The position numbers were made by a program, and so were the translations under genes. Below, piece after piece: positions 31,430-43,379 of a DNA stretch of 64,000 bases. The DNA lies in assembly GCA_038380435.1 (NCBI GenBank), contig JAWZYU010000017.1, positions 26,346,483-26,410,482 on the forward strand, written 5' to 3'. Origin of the DNA: Ryuthela nishihirai. Taxonomy: Eukaryota > Arthropoda > Arachnida > Araneae > Heptathelidae. Within the stretch, counting starts at the first letter, position 1; each line of letters opens with the position of its first letter. The notes beneath the pieces were generated by a model, which saw only the letters and a list, made by a program, of their open reading frames with translations, searched no databases and was not told the origin of the DNA.

Positions 31430-33830
31430 AACTTTCTTTTTATCCCAAAAATAAGTATTTATTATCATGCTCAGGAAAAATAAAGACAACTGTTAATTAA
31501 GTAATGACTTAAATATCAATTTACTGAAAAGAAACTACAGCAGTTAATAAGTAATCAACATTCATTATGAATACAGAAATGTTTTGGATCTGATTCTGTT
31601 CATTCGACTGAACCATTTTTTTTTAAATCACATAAATTATTATAATATTATGTACATATTTTAATTTCATTATATTTTAACACTAAACTGCATTATACCT
31701 CACAATGAGCTATGCTTGAAGTATGTGCTATTAGAGCTTCATATATGAATCCTACTAGAGACTTCCACATCTTCCAGACCTCTATATTTCTCCCACCCCT
31801 TAGTAAATTATTAGCTAAAGTTCTATGAATACAGTAATAGTCAGGGTCATATTTGAGAAGCAGCCTATTAAATACACCCCATGTTTCACATTTATTTTGA
31901 TGCAATTTTTGAAATATTTAACTACTACTTCAAATGTTAAGCCACCCCCAACCACTGATGCAAAATCTACTACTGTTTTACATTTAGTTATTGGTTGTCA
32001 TTTTTAAATATTTACTTATTACGAATTTTTACTCCTTTTGAACTCTCCCTCCCCACATATTTTCAAACTACGCCACTAGTAATAGTTTGCAAGTCAACCA
32101 GTAATTACAATGATTACACAAAATATCTGTTTAAACATTGCACAATGTTATGAGGATAGTTGACACACTGAGAACTTTCTCCTGTATGATAGCCGATAAG
32201 GTAGAACAAAGCTAAATGTTTCCATCGGAGATTGGGGGCATATAATTATATTTATGCATTTTACTTATGTCAACAATTCATAGCTTTAAAATCATAAATA
32301 AAAATCTCAAAAGACTCAGGAAGCAATAAGGTACATAGATTCCACAAGTACCTAAAAGAACATAACGATTCTGAAAAAATTTCAATTTCAAAAACATTAT
32401 AATGTTAAAATGAACCTCACAATTACACAAATACAAAATATGATTTTACATTTAAAATTCAATAACTTAAATTCCATTATAATATCCTAAACTCCAGACA
32501 AATTGATCCATCTTTCACACAAAATGTCAAAGGAAAGATGTCTGAAAGAAAACTGGAGAGGCAATCGTAATGCGTAATGACTTTAGCTATTATACCTCTA
32601 AGAAGAATTTGCAGATTTGCTTTCTTATTACTACATAATCGATACTTATTTAAACTAACAATAAAATCTTTTCACTTATCAGCACTCTGGAAAATTCTAG
32701 ATACCTCTATCCAAATCTAAATGTGCAAAACGATCCTCTTGAATGGTCAGTTTTAATGGTAGCATCCGACTTTTATCACGAAACCTCCCCTTTCGACTAA
32801 AAGATGGCGCCACTTGCTTAATTCGAGGCTCGTAAGACAGTTGCCAATGGATACTTATTCAATATAGGTTACTCTGAATCTCATCACTAATATAGCCTTG
32901 AGAATTGCTAGCAGTCTAGATTTCGTATTTCTACGGTGCTACACACTTTACGTTTCAAACCTGATGGAAAATAATACTGAGCTCTATGCACGGAAAGAAA
33001 TTACGATACAGTATATCCGATTGCCTTTCCTAGCCCCATCCCCATGTAATCAACTAGTTATTTGCAACATTGTCAATTTTCATCCTTCATTTCGATTAAA
33101 TATGGATCCATTTATCTAATTTCGAATTCTCGGGGCAAAAAAAAATACCCAGTCCCGGATTTGGAAAAAAATAAGGAGAGGGGGGAGTAACACAATGTAG
33201 CCGGAAAAAGAAAAATGGGTGGTGGGCAAGAAACTATTGCAGTATAATATTTCCCTCTCCATTTTAGAAGTCTTGAAAAATTTTCTTGAAAAATGCATAA
33301 CTGCAATTAAAGTTTGATAGTATAGGTAATAGAGGAAAAAATTAACAATCTCAAGGGGGAAGGCTCTGCTTCCCTCTCCTTTTACGTTAGATTTTAAATT
33401 TTGCGGCAACATTTCCTGCATCAAAAATTAGAAATGCACTTTACCTATTTTCAAAAAGCGAAATATGCCCATTTCCGAATTTTGTGAGAAAATTCACACA
33501 GCACATGATTGAAAATGCACATAGTATTGAGCCACAGGGATCAGTAAATTGTAGATTTAAAACTAGTATTGAAAGTCAGACGTGAATAATATCAACAGCC
33601 ACGTTAATTACATTTAAGTAATTGTAAAAAAATAATTTGCTACTTAGCACCAAACAGGATACTTGAAATAATAAACTACAAAAGAATAATATATCGTCTC
33701 TTACGAATGTGGAATGCACATTTACAAAGAGAAGGAAATTTGTCATTTTTGAACTCTTGCACCTTCTAACGATGGAAATTCGAACTAATGGATATATCGG
33801 AAACTAATAAAAAAAATAAATAAATATCAC
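31430..33830. other. Intergenic or intronic AT-rich DNA
   Basis: No conserved protein segment or structured repeat recognised. Short frames such as those near 32898-33119 and 33112-33424 lack splice or domain support. Confidence 0.4.
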
Positions 33831-33832
33831 TG

Positions 33833-34313
33833 AAGCAGCTGCGTGAGATCTGACAAAAGCTTTTGGGTTGTTTTACCTCTGAGCGGCACTTTTTTGCACA
33901 CCATGGGCTAAATGGCCAGTCACAAGGACCCCGAAGGCTCAGAGAAGGTTGGGGGAGAGGACCCACTGGAACAGCTGTTGGGAGACAGATGGTAGCCTCC
34001 CGTCAAGGTCATCCAGCGTGTTCTTTAACGTGCACAGGGTATGGCGCTCCCGCACACGGGGCCACGGCTTAACGTTCCATCCGACGGACGACGGCCTTTC
34101 CAAGCCCACCGGTGTCCCCTACTGACCGTGGGCAGGTCGGGGAATTTTTGCGGAGTCTGACAAGAGCGGTCAGTTTATACGCCTAGAGAAGATCTGTGAG
34201 GACAGACGAGACGTCGGCAGAAAAAACAAACATCCATGCTTGATCAGGGGCTCGAACCCAACACCCTTTGATCAGCAGCCAAGCACGCTAACCACTGGGC
34301 GACGCAAGTAATA
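33833..34313 (-). mobile_element. SINE-B split by a SINE-A insertion
   Basis: Antisense SINE-B: 3' end at 33833-33859 (GAAGCAGCTGCGTGAG) and the remainder at 34156-34313 (CGGTCAGTTTATACG, GGGGCTCGAACCC, GCCAAGCACGCTAACCACTG). The interruption is a SINE-A at 33860-34155. TCTGACAAAAG (33849-33859) and TCTGACAAGAG (34156-34166) form an 11-bp TSD with one mismatch. SINE-B is therefore older here. Confidence 0.85.
33860..34155 (-). mobile_element. SINE-A copy without tRNA head, in SINE-B
   Basis: Antisense, well preserved from the tail (GGGTTGTTTTACCTCTGAGC) through GTTCTTTAACGTGCACAGGG and CATCCGACGGACGACGGCC to TTTTTGCGGA. It stops at the body side of the tRNA head although it is flanked by a TSD, so this is a 5'-short insertion. 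Confidence 0.88.
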
Positions 34314-34965
34314 ATATATTATTTTTTACCAATACAACCTAAAAAGTTTTTCCATTCATCCAAAATGATAAATATCTACAAACAGAACAAGACGAAAATT
34401 ATTTTTTTAATCTCCTTTTCAAGTTGAGTCAAGAAGATTCGTCTTGACAATCAGTGTGAAATGATGAAGCTACTACAAATGTCATGTGAATACATGTGAC
34501 AGAATTTGCTCACCTGAAAAGATTAAGACATTTCTTATGGAAAAATCTTAAGTAAATTGCGGCGCTCTCAAGTGGAAGGGGAAATAAAAAAAATGCTAAG
34601 ACAGCAGCGGATTAAGCATTTGGAGGCTCCAAGCGCAACCTCATTTTGAGCCCCCCTCCCCCCTCTAAAAATTTAAAATAATGCTTTTTTAAGGATCTTA
34701 AATTAAAATGTATGAATTGAAAAAAAAAAAGACTTTATTTTCGTTATTATTTATTTCAATTAACAAAACGTTAAAATAAAAAAAAAGCTAGTTTTTTTTT
34801 TTCTTTTCGGTTTTTTGAGGCACCAATCGTGCGCTTCTTGAGCCTGTGCGGTGATCCGCCACTATGCTAAAGTGAAGGCAATCATCGCGCTGTTTTACTG
34901 AGTTCTGTTTTTGACAGTTGCTCGGCAGTCTCCTTTGACAAGTTTTTGTGTTGTTGAACCTTAGA
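34314..34965. other. No gene seen
   Basis: Contains a patch near 34604-34680 (GCGGATTAAGCATTTGGAGG, followed by a C-rich run) that looks like transposon debris but cannot be assigned. Confidence 0.35.
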
Positions 34966-34976
34966 TGGGAAAGATG

Positions 34977-35368
34977 TTGGGTGGGGTTGTTTTACCTCTG
35001 AGCGGCACTTTTTTGCTCATCATGGGCTAAATTAAATGGCCAGGTCACATGGACCCCGAAGGCTCAGAGAAGGTTGGGGGAGGAGATCCACTGGAACAGC
35101 TGTTGGGAGACAGGTGGTAGCTCCCGTCAAGGCCATCCGGCGTGTTCGTTAACGTGCACATGATATGGCTCTCCTGCACACGGAGCCACGGCTTAACGTC
35201 CCATCCGACGGACGGCGGCCTTCCCAAGCCCATCGGTGTCCCTACTGACCGTGGACAGGGTGAGGAGTTTTGCGGTGATAAGTCTCAACGACTGACCCTG
35301 CTGGGACTAGAACCTGGGAACTAGCAGATTATGAGCCTGGCGCGCTACCGATTGAGCCACCCCCGCCC
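34977..35368 (-). mobile_element. SINE-A full-length copy
   Basis: Antisense full-length element including the tRNA-like head (GAGCCTGGCGCGCTACCGAT, TGAGCCACCCCCGCCC). TSD TGGGAAAGATG at 34966-34976 and 35369-35379. Confidence 0.92.
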
Positions 35369-35369
35369 T

Positions 35370-35913
35370 GGGAAAGATGAGATGGGAAAAATCATTACAT
35401 CTCAATATATGGCAGTCGCATTTTATTTGAAGCAATAATAAGTAAAAATAGTTATTTATAGTTCGTGGTGCAAGATGTGGTGCCTTAAAGTGCCAAGATC
35501 GATGAGATCGATTCTCTGCATTTATATACGTAAATTCTTTTAAAATCAAGGCACGGCATGAATGGATAAATCAGAATTGAAATTACTAACCTCAATAACA
35601 ATTATGAAGGCCATTTACAGATGGCATGCACCTCAAACTAGCGCTCAAAGGATTAAAATGTTACAAAATTTCAGTATCAAAATTTCACTTGTGTCTATAT
35701 TCCCCTGAACGTGACTATATTCTATGTACTAGAGTTAGATCATCGCAGTTCAAACAAGCTAGTTAGCCACAGTTCACTACCATGATCATGGTAGCACTGC
35801 TTGTGGGCAGCACAAAATGTTTTCGAGGATCGCGTATTTAATTTATGGCCAGATTTGAAATGTTTTAACTACGATACATGCAGTCTCTTTCCATCATATC
35901 CTAACTTCACGTT
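35370..35913. other. No gene seen
   Basis: Ordinary sequence between two SINE-A copies; no supported feature. Confidence 0.4.
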
Positions 35914-35925
35914 CTTCCACACAAG

Positions 35926-36317
35926 GGGCGGGGGTGGCTCAGTCGGTAGCTGCGCCAGGCTCGTAATCTGTAGTTCCCAGGTTCGAGTCCCAGCTGGGTA
36001 AACGTTGAGATTTATCTCCGCAAAATTCCCCGCCCTGCCCACGGTCAGTAGGGGACACCGATGGGCTTGGAAAGACCGCCGACCGTCGGATGGAACGTTA
36101 AGCCGTGGCCCCGTGTGTGGGAGAGCCATACCCTGTGCACGTTAAAGAATACGCTGGATGGCCTTGACGGGAGGCTACCATCTGTCTCCCAATAGCTGTT
36201 CCAGTGGGTCCCCTCCCCCAACCTACCTTCTCTGAGCCTTCGGGGTCCATGTGACCTGGCCATTTAGCCCATGGTGTGCAAAAAAGTGCCGTTCAGAGGT
36301 AAAACAACCCAACCCAA
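35926..36317 (+). mobile_element. SINE-A full-length copy
   Basis: Sense full-length element with a 12-bp TSD CTTCCACACAAG (35914-35925 and 36318-36329). The tRNA-like head reads GGGGGTGGCTCAGTCGGTAG, then CTCGTAA anticodon loop (anticodon CGT, Thr) and GGTTCGAGTCCC B box. The body follows with GGGGACACCGATGGGCTTGG, the conserved TTAAAGAAnACGCTGGATGG and CTGTCTCCCAA. The tail is GAGGTAAAACAACCCAACCC. Confidence 0.93.
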
Positions 36318-36329
36318 CTTCCACACAAG

Positions 36330-38294
36330 AGATGTTTCAATGTTTTTAAAACGCACCTTTCTACACCAAAATAAAATTACTGTTAATTTTAGATATTAGA
36401 AATTCACTTGATCTACAATATTTTTGGTATATCTACGATATATTCTGACTGCCTGAATTTTGCCAGTTGTTCCGACTTTTGAATCATAGCCTATAAAACT
36501 TAAAGCAAATCGAACTAGCTTTGCTCAGATGAATCCTTCTAATTCTTTTTTTACTTACCGAGGCGTAAATATTCAAATTATTCTTTAATCCAAAACAGGG
36601 ATGCACAAACTCCGGCCCGTTTAACAATTTTATCTGGCCAACGTAAAAAATTGAAAAATATAATTTTTTATCTGGCTCTACTAAACAGATGTTTCAATAA
36701 GAATAAAATCTAAATATCATACAACCAGCTATAATGTCACTGAAGCCAAATGTTTATCAGCTTATCTCCGTGATCCAATATCATCCTCCACATACTGCTT
36801 CGAAGCAAATGCCGTCTTGATGATAAAATAAACGCTATGTAAATATTTTATTATTATTTTGTACTTATACTAAGACAAGGAAAATGTTATAAAGTGGAAG
36901 TTGTTTTTATTGCACGATAACTATCAACTATTGTCTCGCAGCAAAAATATTTTTTTCACTGGCTTGATGCCAAAAAACATTTTGTGCACCCTTTATCTAA
37001 AATTACCTCCTATTTTGCGTAAATGAAATTCTTTATTTTCAATCAGAGTAGAGTTCTATAGCAATATCTTCATATGGAAGAAATTTTGCATTGCATAGAA
37101 TAAATGTTATTGGAGTATATTAGATAATGTTAACTTTATTAGAATGTCACCATACAAATATCAGTACAGCTTTCGTTTTTTAAGCGATAACAATTTTTGT
37201 TATATTTTAAAGTTGGCAAACTTTTTTTTAGTATCGTGTATACTATTAGTCTGAAAATAAATATCATTAAACACAATTCACTCATTTTGCTTTGGGAAGA
37301 CTAGAATTGGAATATCGTCAGGAGAGTAGTCACTTTCTACCAATAAATATCTTTGGAATGACTGAGTGTCTATAAACTTGAGTATGACACGACATTAACT
37401 ATCGGAAAAAGAACTGAATAAATAGTTCAATACAAAATACAATCACAAAAAGACAAAACATATTTCCAGTTGCAACGCAATTAAGAGTCTCGATAATACA
37501 AACAAATGAATACATAAAGAAAAATTAATGTTGCCAGACTTGTATTGGCCATCAGACAGCAAAGCTTCCAATCAGCAACATCCGGTCTAGTATAACCTCA
37601 AATGACTCTCCACTATGGAAACAACGGAGACCAAGCCATCGGCGGAAACACAGGATTTCCGGAAGTATTACAGGAAGGCGAATGCGCTACCGATTAGGGT
37701 TCTTTTGGGAAATGCAACCAACGGAAATTGCATCGATGCCAGCTAGAATCATAACTTGAGGGCGCTACTATCAACACCACAACAGCCACCACGAAAGAGG
37801 GTCGTTATCTCTACACATAACTAACAAATAAGAGAACCGAATTTTCACTATCTACTTTCGGAGAACATTTAACAACAAGGGAGAGTCAAATTTGCTTTAC
37901 ACTTTATCTGTTTCCCATAATACCAATGAATTTAATGCGATTCATTAACAAAATCATCATTTTCTCTTGAACACAAAGTTATTGTATCAGCAACCAGTAG
38001 ATTCATTTACCACTGTAGCATGTGGTTTCGCATGTGACCTTCTGAAGATGACTTTCGCAGATGGACATCTCCAGGCGAGAAAAGGTTCATTAACAATCAT
38101 CACGATGATTTTTTTAATAATATTTGATAAGTATATAACGCTGTGGACTTCAAAATCGTATTTTTGAGCTCATTTATGGACCCAGATATTTTGCTTATTC
38201 CGAAATACTTTACTTCCTCCCCTATCAAAATCCATTTATTCTCTTATCCGATTCTTTTTTCATTGGTTCATAGCTTAGATTTACTCCTACTTAT
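36330..38294. other. No gene recognised; one GC-richer patch
   Basis: AT-rich, except 37551-37830, which is GC-richer, non-repetitive and could be a regulatory region or untranslated exon; I have no direct evidence. At 36596-36680, CAGGGATGCACAAACTCCGG resembles one end of hAT-type elements, but no partner end was seen. Confidence 0.35.
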
Positions 38295-38303
38295 TCTAAT
38301 GAG

Positions 38304-38693
38304 GGGGCGGGGGTGGCTCAGTCGGTAGCGCGCCAGGCTCGTAATCTGTAGTTCCCAGGTTCGAGTCCCAGCTGGGTCAGCTTTGAGATTTATCTCCGCA
38401 AAAATTCCCCGCCCTGCCCACGGTCAGTAGGGGACACCGATGGGTTTGGAAAGGCCGCCGTCCGTCGGATGGGACGTTAAGCCGTGGCCCCGTGCGGGAG
38501 AGCCATACCCTGTGCACGTTAAAGAACACGCTGGATGGCCTTGACGGGAGGCTACCATCTGTCTCCCAATAGCTGTTCCAGTGGGTCCCCTCCCCCAACC
38601 TTCTCTGAGCCTTCGGGGTACATGTGACCTGGCCATTTAGCCCATGGTGTGCAAAAAAGTGCCGCTCAGAGGTAAAACAATCCAATCCAATAG
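38304..38693 (+). mobile_element. SINE-A full-length copy
   Basis: Sense full-length copy with 9-bp TSD TCTAATGAG (38295-38303 and 38694-38702). Thr(CGT)-like head, body and GAGGTAAAACAATCC tail all present. Confidence 0.92.
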
Positions 38694-38858
38694 TCTAATG
38701 AGTATATTTAACCCACTCTTGCTTTAGTTACACTTTCAGCCACAATAATTTTAACTACTCTGCAAAATACTGTAATACCATCATTGATATATTTAAGTTT
38801 TATTCTTTTACCTTTGAGAAGGCATGAGACGACTGATATTTTTGTAAACCTTTTTAAC

Positions 38859-38940
38859 TATATTGCTCACAAAAATTAGGGGATATTTTTATCGCTTCAT
38901 ATTCATTTTAAAATATCCCGTAATTTTTGTGAGCAGTATA
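38859..38940. mobile_element. 82-bp palindromic MITE, TA target
   Basis: TATATTGCTCACAAAAATTA at the left is mirrored by TAATTTTTGTGAGCAGTATA at the right, with short non-palindromic centre. Terminal TA dinucleotides suggest a Tc1/mariner-type miniature element. Confidence 0.7.
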
Positions 38941-39041
38941 TTATATTATTATATTACATACTATTATATTATTTAAATAACAGTTTATTTTTTTGTTTTT
39001 AGTGGGAACTTTGTCGAGGACTTTTTTCATAAAAGTATGTA

Positions 39042-39208
39042 CAGTCGCTCAAAAAATATCCGAACACTATGGTTGATTATTTCAGTATATCTTCGACAGT
39101 ACACACGAAAGTTGCCAGATCACTAATTTCTAAAAAAAAAAAACGTTGCCAGATATTTTTTCTGAATTCTGTAATCGACCAGTGTTCGGATATTTTTTTG
39201 AGCGACTA
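39042..39208. mobile_element. 167-bp MITE with Tc1/mariner-like ends
   Basis: Inverted ends CAGTCGCTCAAAAAATATCC and GGATATTTTTTTGAGCGACT, extending into GAACACTnTGGTnGATTA on both sides (about 40 bp). TA is present at both flanks (39040-39041, 39209-39210). The interior holds GTTGCCAGATC twice. No transposase frame, so non-autonomous. Confidence 0.82.
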
Positions 39209-39565
39209 TACCTTTACTTTCTTGGGAGAAGAAAACAATTATAACCACTATATTGCTCTGCACGCCATAAGCTTTCATTTCACATATAACTCGTTTCGAT
39301 TAACCCTTAAATTTATCTTCCCTTTTGGGAGTACGAAAGGAGGGAAGCATAATCTGAGGTAGCAGATGACATTCTCTTCGTTATAAGCTTTCATTTGGTA
39401 ACTCATTACAATTAGCCACCGGGTTGGGAAACATTAAATCAATAGGGAATATACAGATTACCTGTTGACACACAATATAAGAAAAAAATTTGCTTCTATG
39501 GCAACAGGTAATCTGTGTATTTAGTATTGATTGATTATTTTATTAATACCGCTTTACCAGGAGTG

Positions 39566-39953
39566 GGTTGGGTTGTTTTACCTCTGAGCGGCACTTTTTT
39601 GCACACCATGGGCTAAATGGCCAGGTCACATGGACTCCGAAGGCTCAGAGAAAGTTGGAGGAGGGGACCACTGGAACTGCTGTTGGGAGACATATGGTAG
39701 CCTCCCGTCAAGGCCATCCAGTGTGTTCTTTAACGTGCACAGGGTATGGCTCTCCCGCACACAGGGCCTCGGCTTACCGTCCCATCTGATGGACGGAGAC
39801 ATTTCCAAGCTCATCGGTGTCCCCTACTGACCGTGGGCAGGGCGGGGGAATTTTGCGGAGATAAATCTCAACGCTGACCCAGCTGGGACTCGAACCTGGG
39901 AACTACAGATTACGAGCCTGGCGCGCTACCGACTGAGCCACCCCCGCCCCTAG
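39566..39953 (-). mobile_element. SINE-A full-length copy
   Basis: Antisense full-length copy, TSD CAGGAGTG at 39558-39565 and 39954-39961. A few differences in the body (GTGTGTTCTTTAACG, CATCTGATGGACGGAG). Confidence 0.9.
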
Positions 39954-40084
39954 CAGGAGTGACTTCCAATTTGCATCTATTTCTCAGTAATATTGAAAGG
40001 CCGCCGTTAACGATCTAAAAAGACGCCACGAGATCTGGCAGATTTAAAGTCACAATCAGCTGATAAAATGAACTAGCCATTATT

Positions 40085-40160
40085 AGTTTAGAGGTGAGAA
40101 TACTCGGCATGCAACTGGGAGAAGTGGGTTCGAGTTCCATTTAGGCCGAAAAAAAATTTT
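40085..40160 (+). mobile_element. Decayed tRNA-like SINE head
   Basis: TACTCGGCATGCAACTGGGA and GTGGGTTCGAGTTCC have the layout of a tRNA anticodon arm and B box, but not of the three SINE families above. The rest of the element is not recognisable. Confidence 0.35.
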
Positions 40161-40324
40161 TTTCAGCAATATTATTTCTTGGCTACGGAAGATATGATGA
40201 ACAGTTTTGACAAATTCACTGACTGATAAACCTAAGTCGCGAATGCCAAGAGAAAAAGTGAGAAGGTTAGTTACTTTCGAACACGGATATCAAAGAAAAT
40301 GCAACAATAAGTTGCGTTCTTTGC

Positions 40325-40386
40325 ACCTGAGCGGTGCTTTTTCTGCACAAAAGTCCAGGTCACAAGAATCCGAAATCTCAGTAGAG
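40325..40386 (-). mobile_element. Old SINE-A tail fragment
   Basis: CTGAGCGGTGCTTTTTCTGC, then CCAGGTCACAAGAATCCG and AATCTCAGTAGAG: the tail side of an antisense SINE-A whose CTCAGAGAAGG position was the target of the next insertion. Confidence 0.7.
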
Positions 40387-40774
40387 TTGGGTTGGGTTGT
40401 TTTACCTCTGAGCGACACTTTTTGCACACCATGGGCTAAATGGCCAGGTCACATGGACCCCGAAGGCTCAGAGAAGGTTGGGGGAGGGGACCCACTGGAA
40501 CAGCTGTTGGGAGACAGATGGTAGCCTCCCGTCAAGGCCATCCAGCGTGTTCTTTAACGTGCACAGGGTATGGCTCTCCCGCACACGGGACCACGGCTTA
40601 ACGTCCCATCCGACGGACGGCGGCCTTTCCAAGCCCATCGGTGTCCCCTACTGACCGTGGGCAGGGCGGGGAATTTTGCGGAGATAAATCTCAACGCTGA
40701 CCCAGCTGGGACTCGAACCTGGGAACTACAGATTACGAGCCTGGCGCGCTACCTACTGAGCCACCCCCGCTCCT
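40387..40774 (-). mobile_element. SINE-A full-length copy in an older SINE-A
   Basis: Antisense full-length copy with 12-bp TSD ATCTCAGTAGAG at 40375-40386 and 40775-40786, inserted in the fragment at 40325-40386. Confidence 0.92.
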
Positions 40775-41044
40775 ATCTCAGTAGAGAGAGAGGGAAAGTA
40801 CTGGGAGATGAAAATATTAGTCCAAAGTATTAGCGTGCATAGAGTAGGCGCATTCACAATTCTGGCGATGTATTACATTCACCAATCTGGCTATGTCTTT
40901 CATGGTGGAGTGATATTGAGACTGATTAGCATAGGCTTGCCTTGAACTTACGAAAAACCTTTATCTATATATGAGTAGCACTGGTTTGACTTCCTCCATG
41001 GTAGATTTTCTTCTCTTCTGATTGGTCTAATGTTTCGAATTTTT

Positions 41045-41575
41045 TTAAAATTTAAATAACATAAATAGCTGTTTGCCACAGAAGTTTAACAGGATTGGAT
41101 TGTTTTACCTCTGAGCGGCACTTTTTTGCACACCATGGGCTAAATGGCCAGGCCACAAGGACCCCGAAGGCTCAGAGAAGGTTGGGGGAGGGGACCCACT
41201 GGAACAGCTGTTGGGAGACAGATGGTAGCCTCCCGTCAAGGCCATCCAGCGTGTTCTTTAACGTGCACAGGGTATGGCTCTCCCGCACACAGGGCCACGG
41301 CTTAACGTCCCATCCGACGGACGGCGGCCTTTCCAAGCCCATCGGTGTCCCCTACTGACCGTGGGCAGGGCGGGGAAATTTTGCGGAGATAAATTTCAAC
41401 GCTGACCCAGCTGGGACTCGAACCTGGGAACTGCAGATTACGAGCCTGGCGCGCTACCGACTGAGCCACCCCCGCCCCAAGTTTAACAGGACACGTCAGT
41501 TTATATGACATAGTAGGTCTGTGAGAATGGCGGGACCTCAACAGAAAGACAACACAAAAAGCATGCATATTTTCT
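41045..41575 (-). mobile_element. SINE-B split by a SINE-A insertion
   Basis: Antisense SINE-B: AGCTGTTTGCCACAGAAGTT on the left, and ACACGTCAGTTTATATGACA, TAGTAGGTCTGTGAGAATGG and CGGGACCTCAACAGAAAGAC on the right. It is interrupted by SINE-A 41096-41478. TSD AAGTTTAACAGGA at 41083-41095 and 41479-41491. Confidence 0.87.
41096..41478 (-). mobile_element. SINE-A full-length copy in SINE-B
   Basis: Antisense full-length copy with 13-bp TSD (see the SINE-B entry). Head, core and tail are close to the consensus of the young copies. Confidence 0.93.
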
Positions 41576-41608
41576 GGAGCTTAGATTCATATGTAAATTT
41601 TAAATTGT

Positions 41609-41810
41609 CGCCTCGGTGGCGCAAGATATGACTCCGGCTCGCAGTTACACTGCAACTGCCGACTCCCGGACTGGCAGGTTGTTTGTGTGCTGTTAGCTAA
41701 CTGAGGCAATGGTCAGCAGTTAATAGGACATGTCCTTGTAAGAGAAGGCCTATAGAAACTACGAGTAGTATTAGGACCTTCTCTGTCCTAAATGTTGCGA
41801 ATAAAAATAG
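41609..41810 (+). mobile_element. Possible decayed tRNA-derived SINE
   Basis: GCCTCGGTGGCGCAAGATAT followed by GACTCCGGCTCGCAGTTAC resembles a tRNA 5' half. Downstream sequence is not recognised. Weak. Confidence 0.3.
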
Positions 41811-41816
41811 GTTGGG

Positions 41817-42815
41817 ATTAACTTAGTCAATACAGCACCAAACTCATAATCTAATGTTCCAGTTTAAGTCCTAACTGATTTTCTCTGCTAATAATCACAT
41901 GTTCATTAGTCATAAAATAGTACACCGATGGATTTTGGGTTGGGTTGTTTTACCTCTGAGCGGCACTTTTTTGCACACCATGGGCTAAATGGCCAGGTCA
42001 CAAGGACCCCGAAGGCTCAGAGAAGGTTGGGGGAGGGGACCCACTGGAACAGCTGTTGGGAGACAGATGGTAGCCTCCCGTCAAGGCCATCCAGCGTGTT
42101 CTTTAACGTTGGGTTGTTTTACCTCTGAACGGCACTTTTTTGCACACAATGGGCTAAATGGCCAGGTCACATGGACCCCGAAGGCTCAGAGAAGGTTGGG
42201 GGAGGGTACCCACTGGAACAACTGTTGGGAGACAGATGGTAGCCTCCCGTCAAGGCCATCCAGCGTGTTCTTTAACGTTGGGTTGTTTTACCTCTGAACG
42301 GCACTTTTTTGCACACAATGGGCTAAATGGCCAGGTCACAAGGACCCCGAAGGCTCAGAGAAGGTTGGGGGAGGGGACCCACTGGAACAGCTGTTGGGAG
42401 ACAGATGGTAGCCTCCCGTCAAGGCCATCCAGCGTGTTCTTTAACGTGCACAGGGTATGGCTCTCCCGCACACGGGGCCACGGCTTAACGGCCCATCCGA
42501 CCGACGGCGGCCTTTCCAAGTCCATCGGTGTCCCCTACTGACCACACCGATGGACTAAAGAGATCATTGTCTGTTAGACAGTGACCTTTTTACATTGTCA
42601 AAGACATTGTCAAGTTGTGATTCCGTGTGTATGAAAGCTAAATCTTGTTCAATTTAAGGAACAAACTGGATAGCTTTCACAATGACTTCCATCTGTCTTC
42701 TAACAGCTGTCCAGTGTATTCCTTTCCCTATCCTTAGCTGAGTCTCTATGACCTGGCCATTTAGTCCATTTTGTGAAAAAAAAAGTGCCGTTTAGAGGTA
42801 AAGCAACACTTCAGA
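41817..42815 (+). mobile_element. Old SINE-A split by a tripled SINE-A
   Basis: Sense old copy. Degenerate tRNA head at 41830-41885 (CTCATAATCTAATGTTCCAG, TTTAAGTCCTAACTG) to ACACCGATGGA at 41922-41932; it resumes at 42544 (ACACCGATGGACTAAAG) through AACAAACTGGATAGC and CTGTCTTCTAACAGCTGTCC to the tail near 42815. The interruption is 41933-42543. Confidence 0.8.
41933..42543 (-). mobile_element. SINE-A with its 3' half present three times
   Basis: Antisense insertion flanked by one TSD, ACACCGATGGA (41922-41932, 42544-42554). It contains three head-to-tail blocks of about 169 bp, each running from GGGTTGTTTTACCTCTGA to GTGTTCTTTAACG (about 41940-42108, 42109-42277, 42278-42446). Only the third continues into GTGCACAGGGTATGG and the 5' body, ending at CCCCTACTGACC. 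No tRNA head. The blocks are almost identical. Confidence 0.9.
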
Positions 42816-42904
42816 GTTTCGAGCTCATATAAATTAAAAAAATCTTGTATTTTTTTTCTAACCTTACTATTGGTTTTCGCTCGTTGTTTGTGGATTTGTC
42901 AAAA

Positions 42905-43345
42905 CAGTTGTTCCACCATATCTTTCGAACAAGATGGACAAACTTTATGATTTAGGTGTCAAATGAAAGTTTATGACGCGAGGAATGTCAGAAACCCCCC
43001 CCCCCCAAAAAAAAAAAAAAAAAAAAATTGACCCACCCCAATGCTTTCTTCCACTCTAAAAAAGGGGAAATGGGAAAACATTTGTTTCAGTATATCTTCG
43101 AAACAGATGGCCGAAAGTAACAAGTACGTCAAATGAAAGCTTGCGACATGGGGAGTGTCACAAGTTATAAAATGAAATTTCCTCAAAAAAGGGGAATAGA
43201 GGCCTAGAATTGTTCTATATATATATATCGCTATATATATATAGCGATTGACGAATGCAACAAGTTGCATATCAAATGAAAGCTTGTGACATGGGGAACG
43301 TTACAAGCTACAAAAATCCCACCACCCCTGTTTCTATCGCCTAAA
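42905..43345. repeat. Tandem repeat with GTCAAATGAAAG motif
   Basis: Three diverged units about 140-170 bp apart. The motif CAAATGAAAG occurs at about 42960, 43130 and 43273, each followed by CTTGYGACATGGGGAnYGTY and preceded by a TATCTTCGAAACAnATGG-type stretch. A fourth related piece is near 44647 and looser relatives near 39080 and 39270. Includes a C-run/A-run at 42997-43027 and a TATA palindrome near 43222-43252. Family unknown. Confidence 0.65.
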
Positions 43346-43379
43346 AAGGGATACTTAAGAGTATTAATGACAAGACCCA

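Noticed and set aside
35764..35850. Plus-strand signal peptide MIMVALLVGSTKCF
   Set aside because: Very short frame, wrong strand for syndecan, stops after 19 codons and no donor nearby.
36555..36700. Syndecan first exon ending at CGCCTCG|GTAAGT
   Set aside because: The donor is good, but the preceding sequence has no ATG with a signal peptide and resembles transposon debris.
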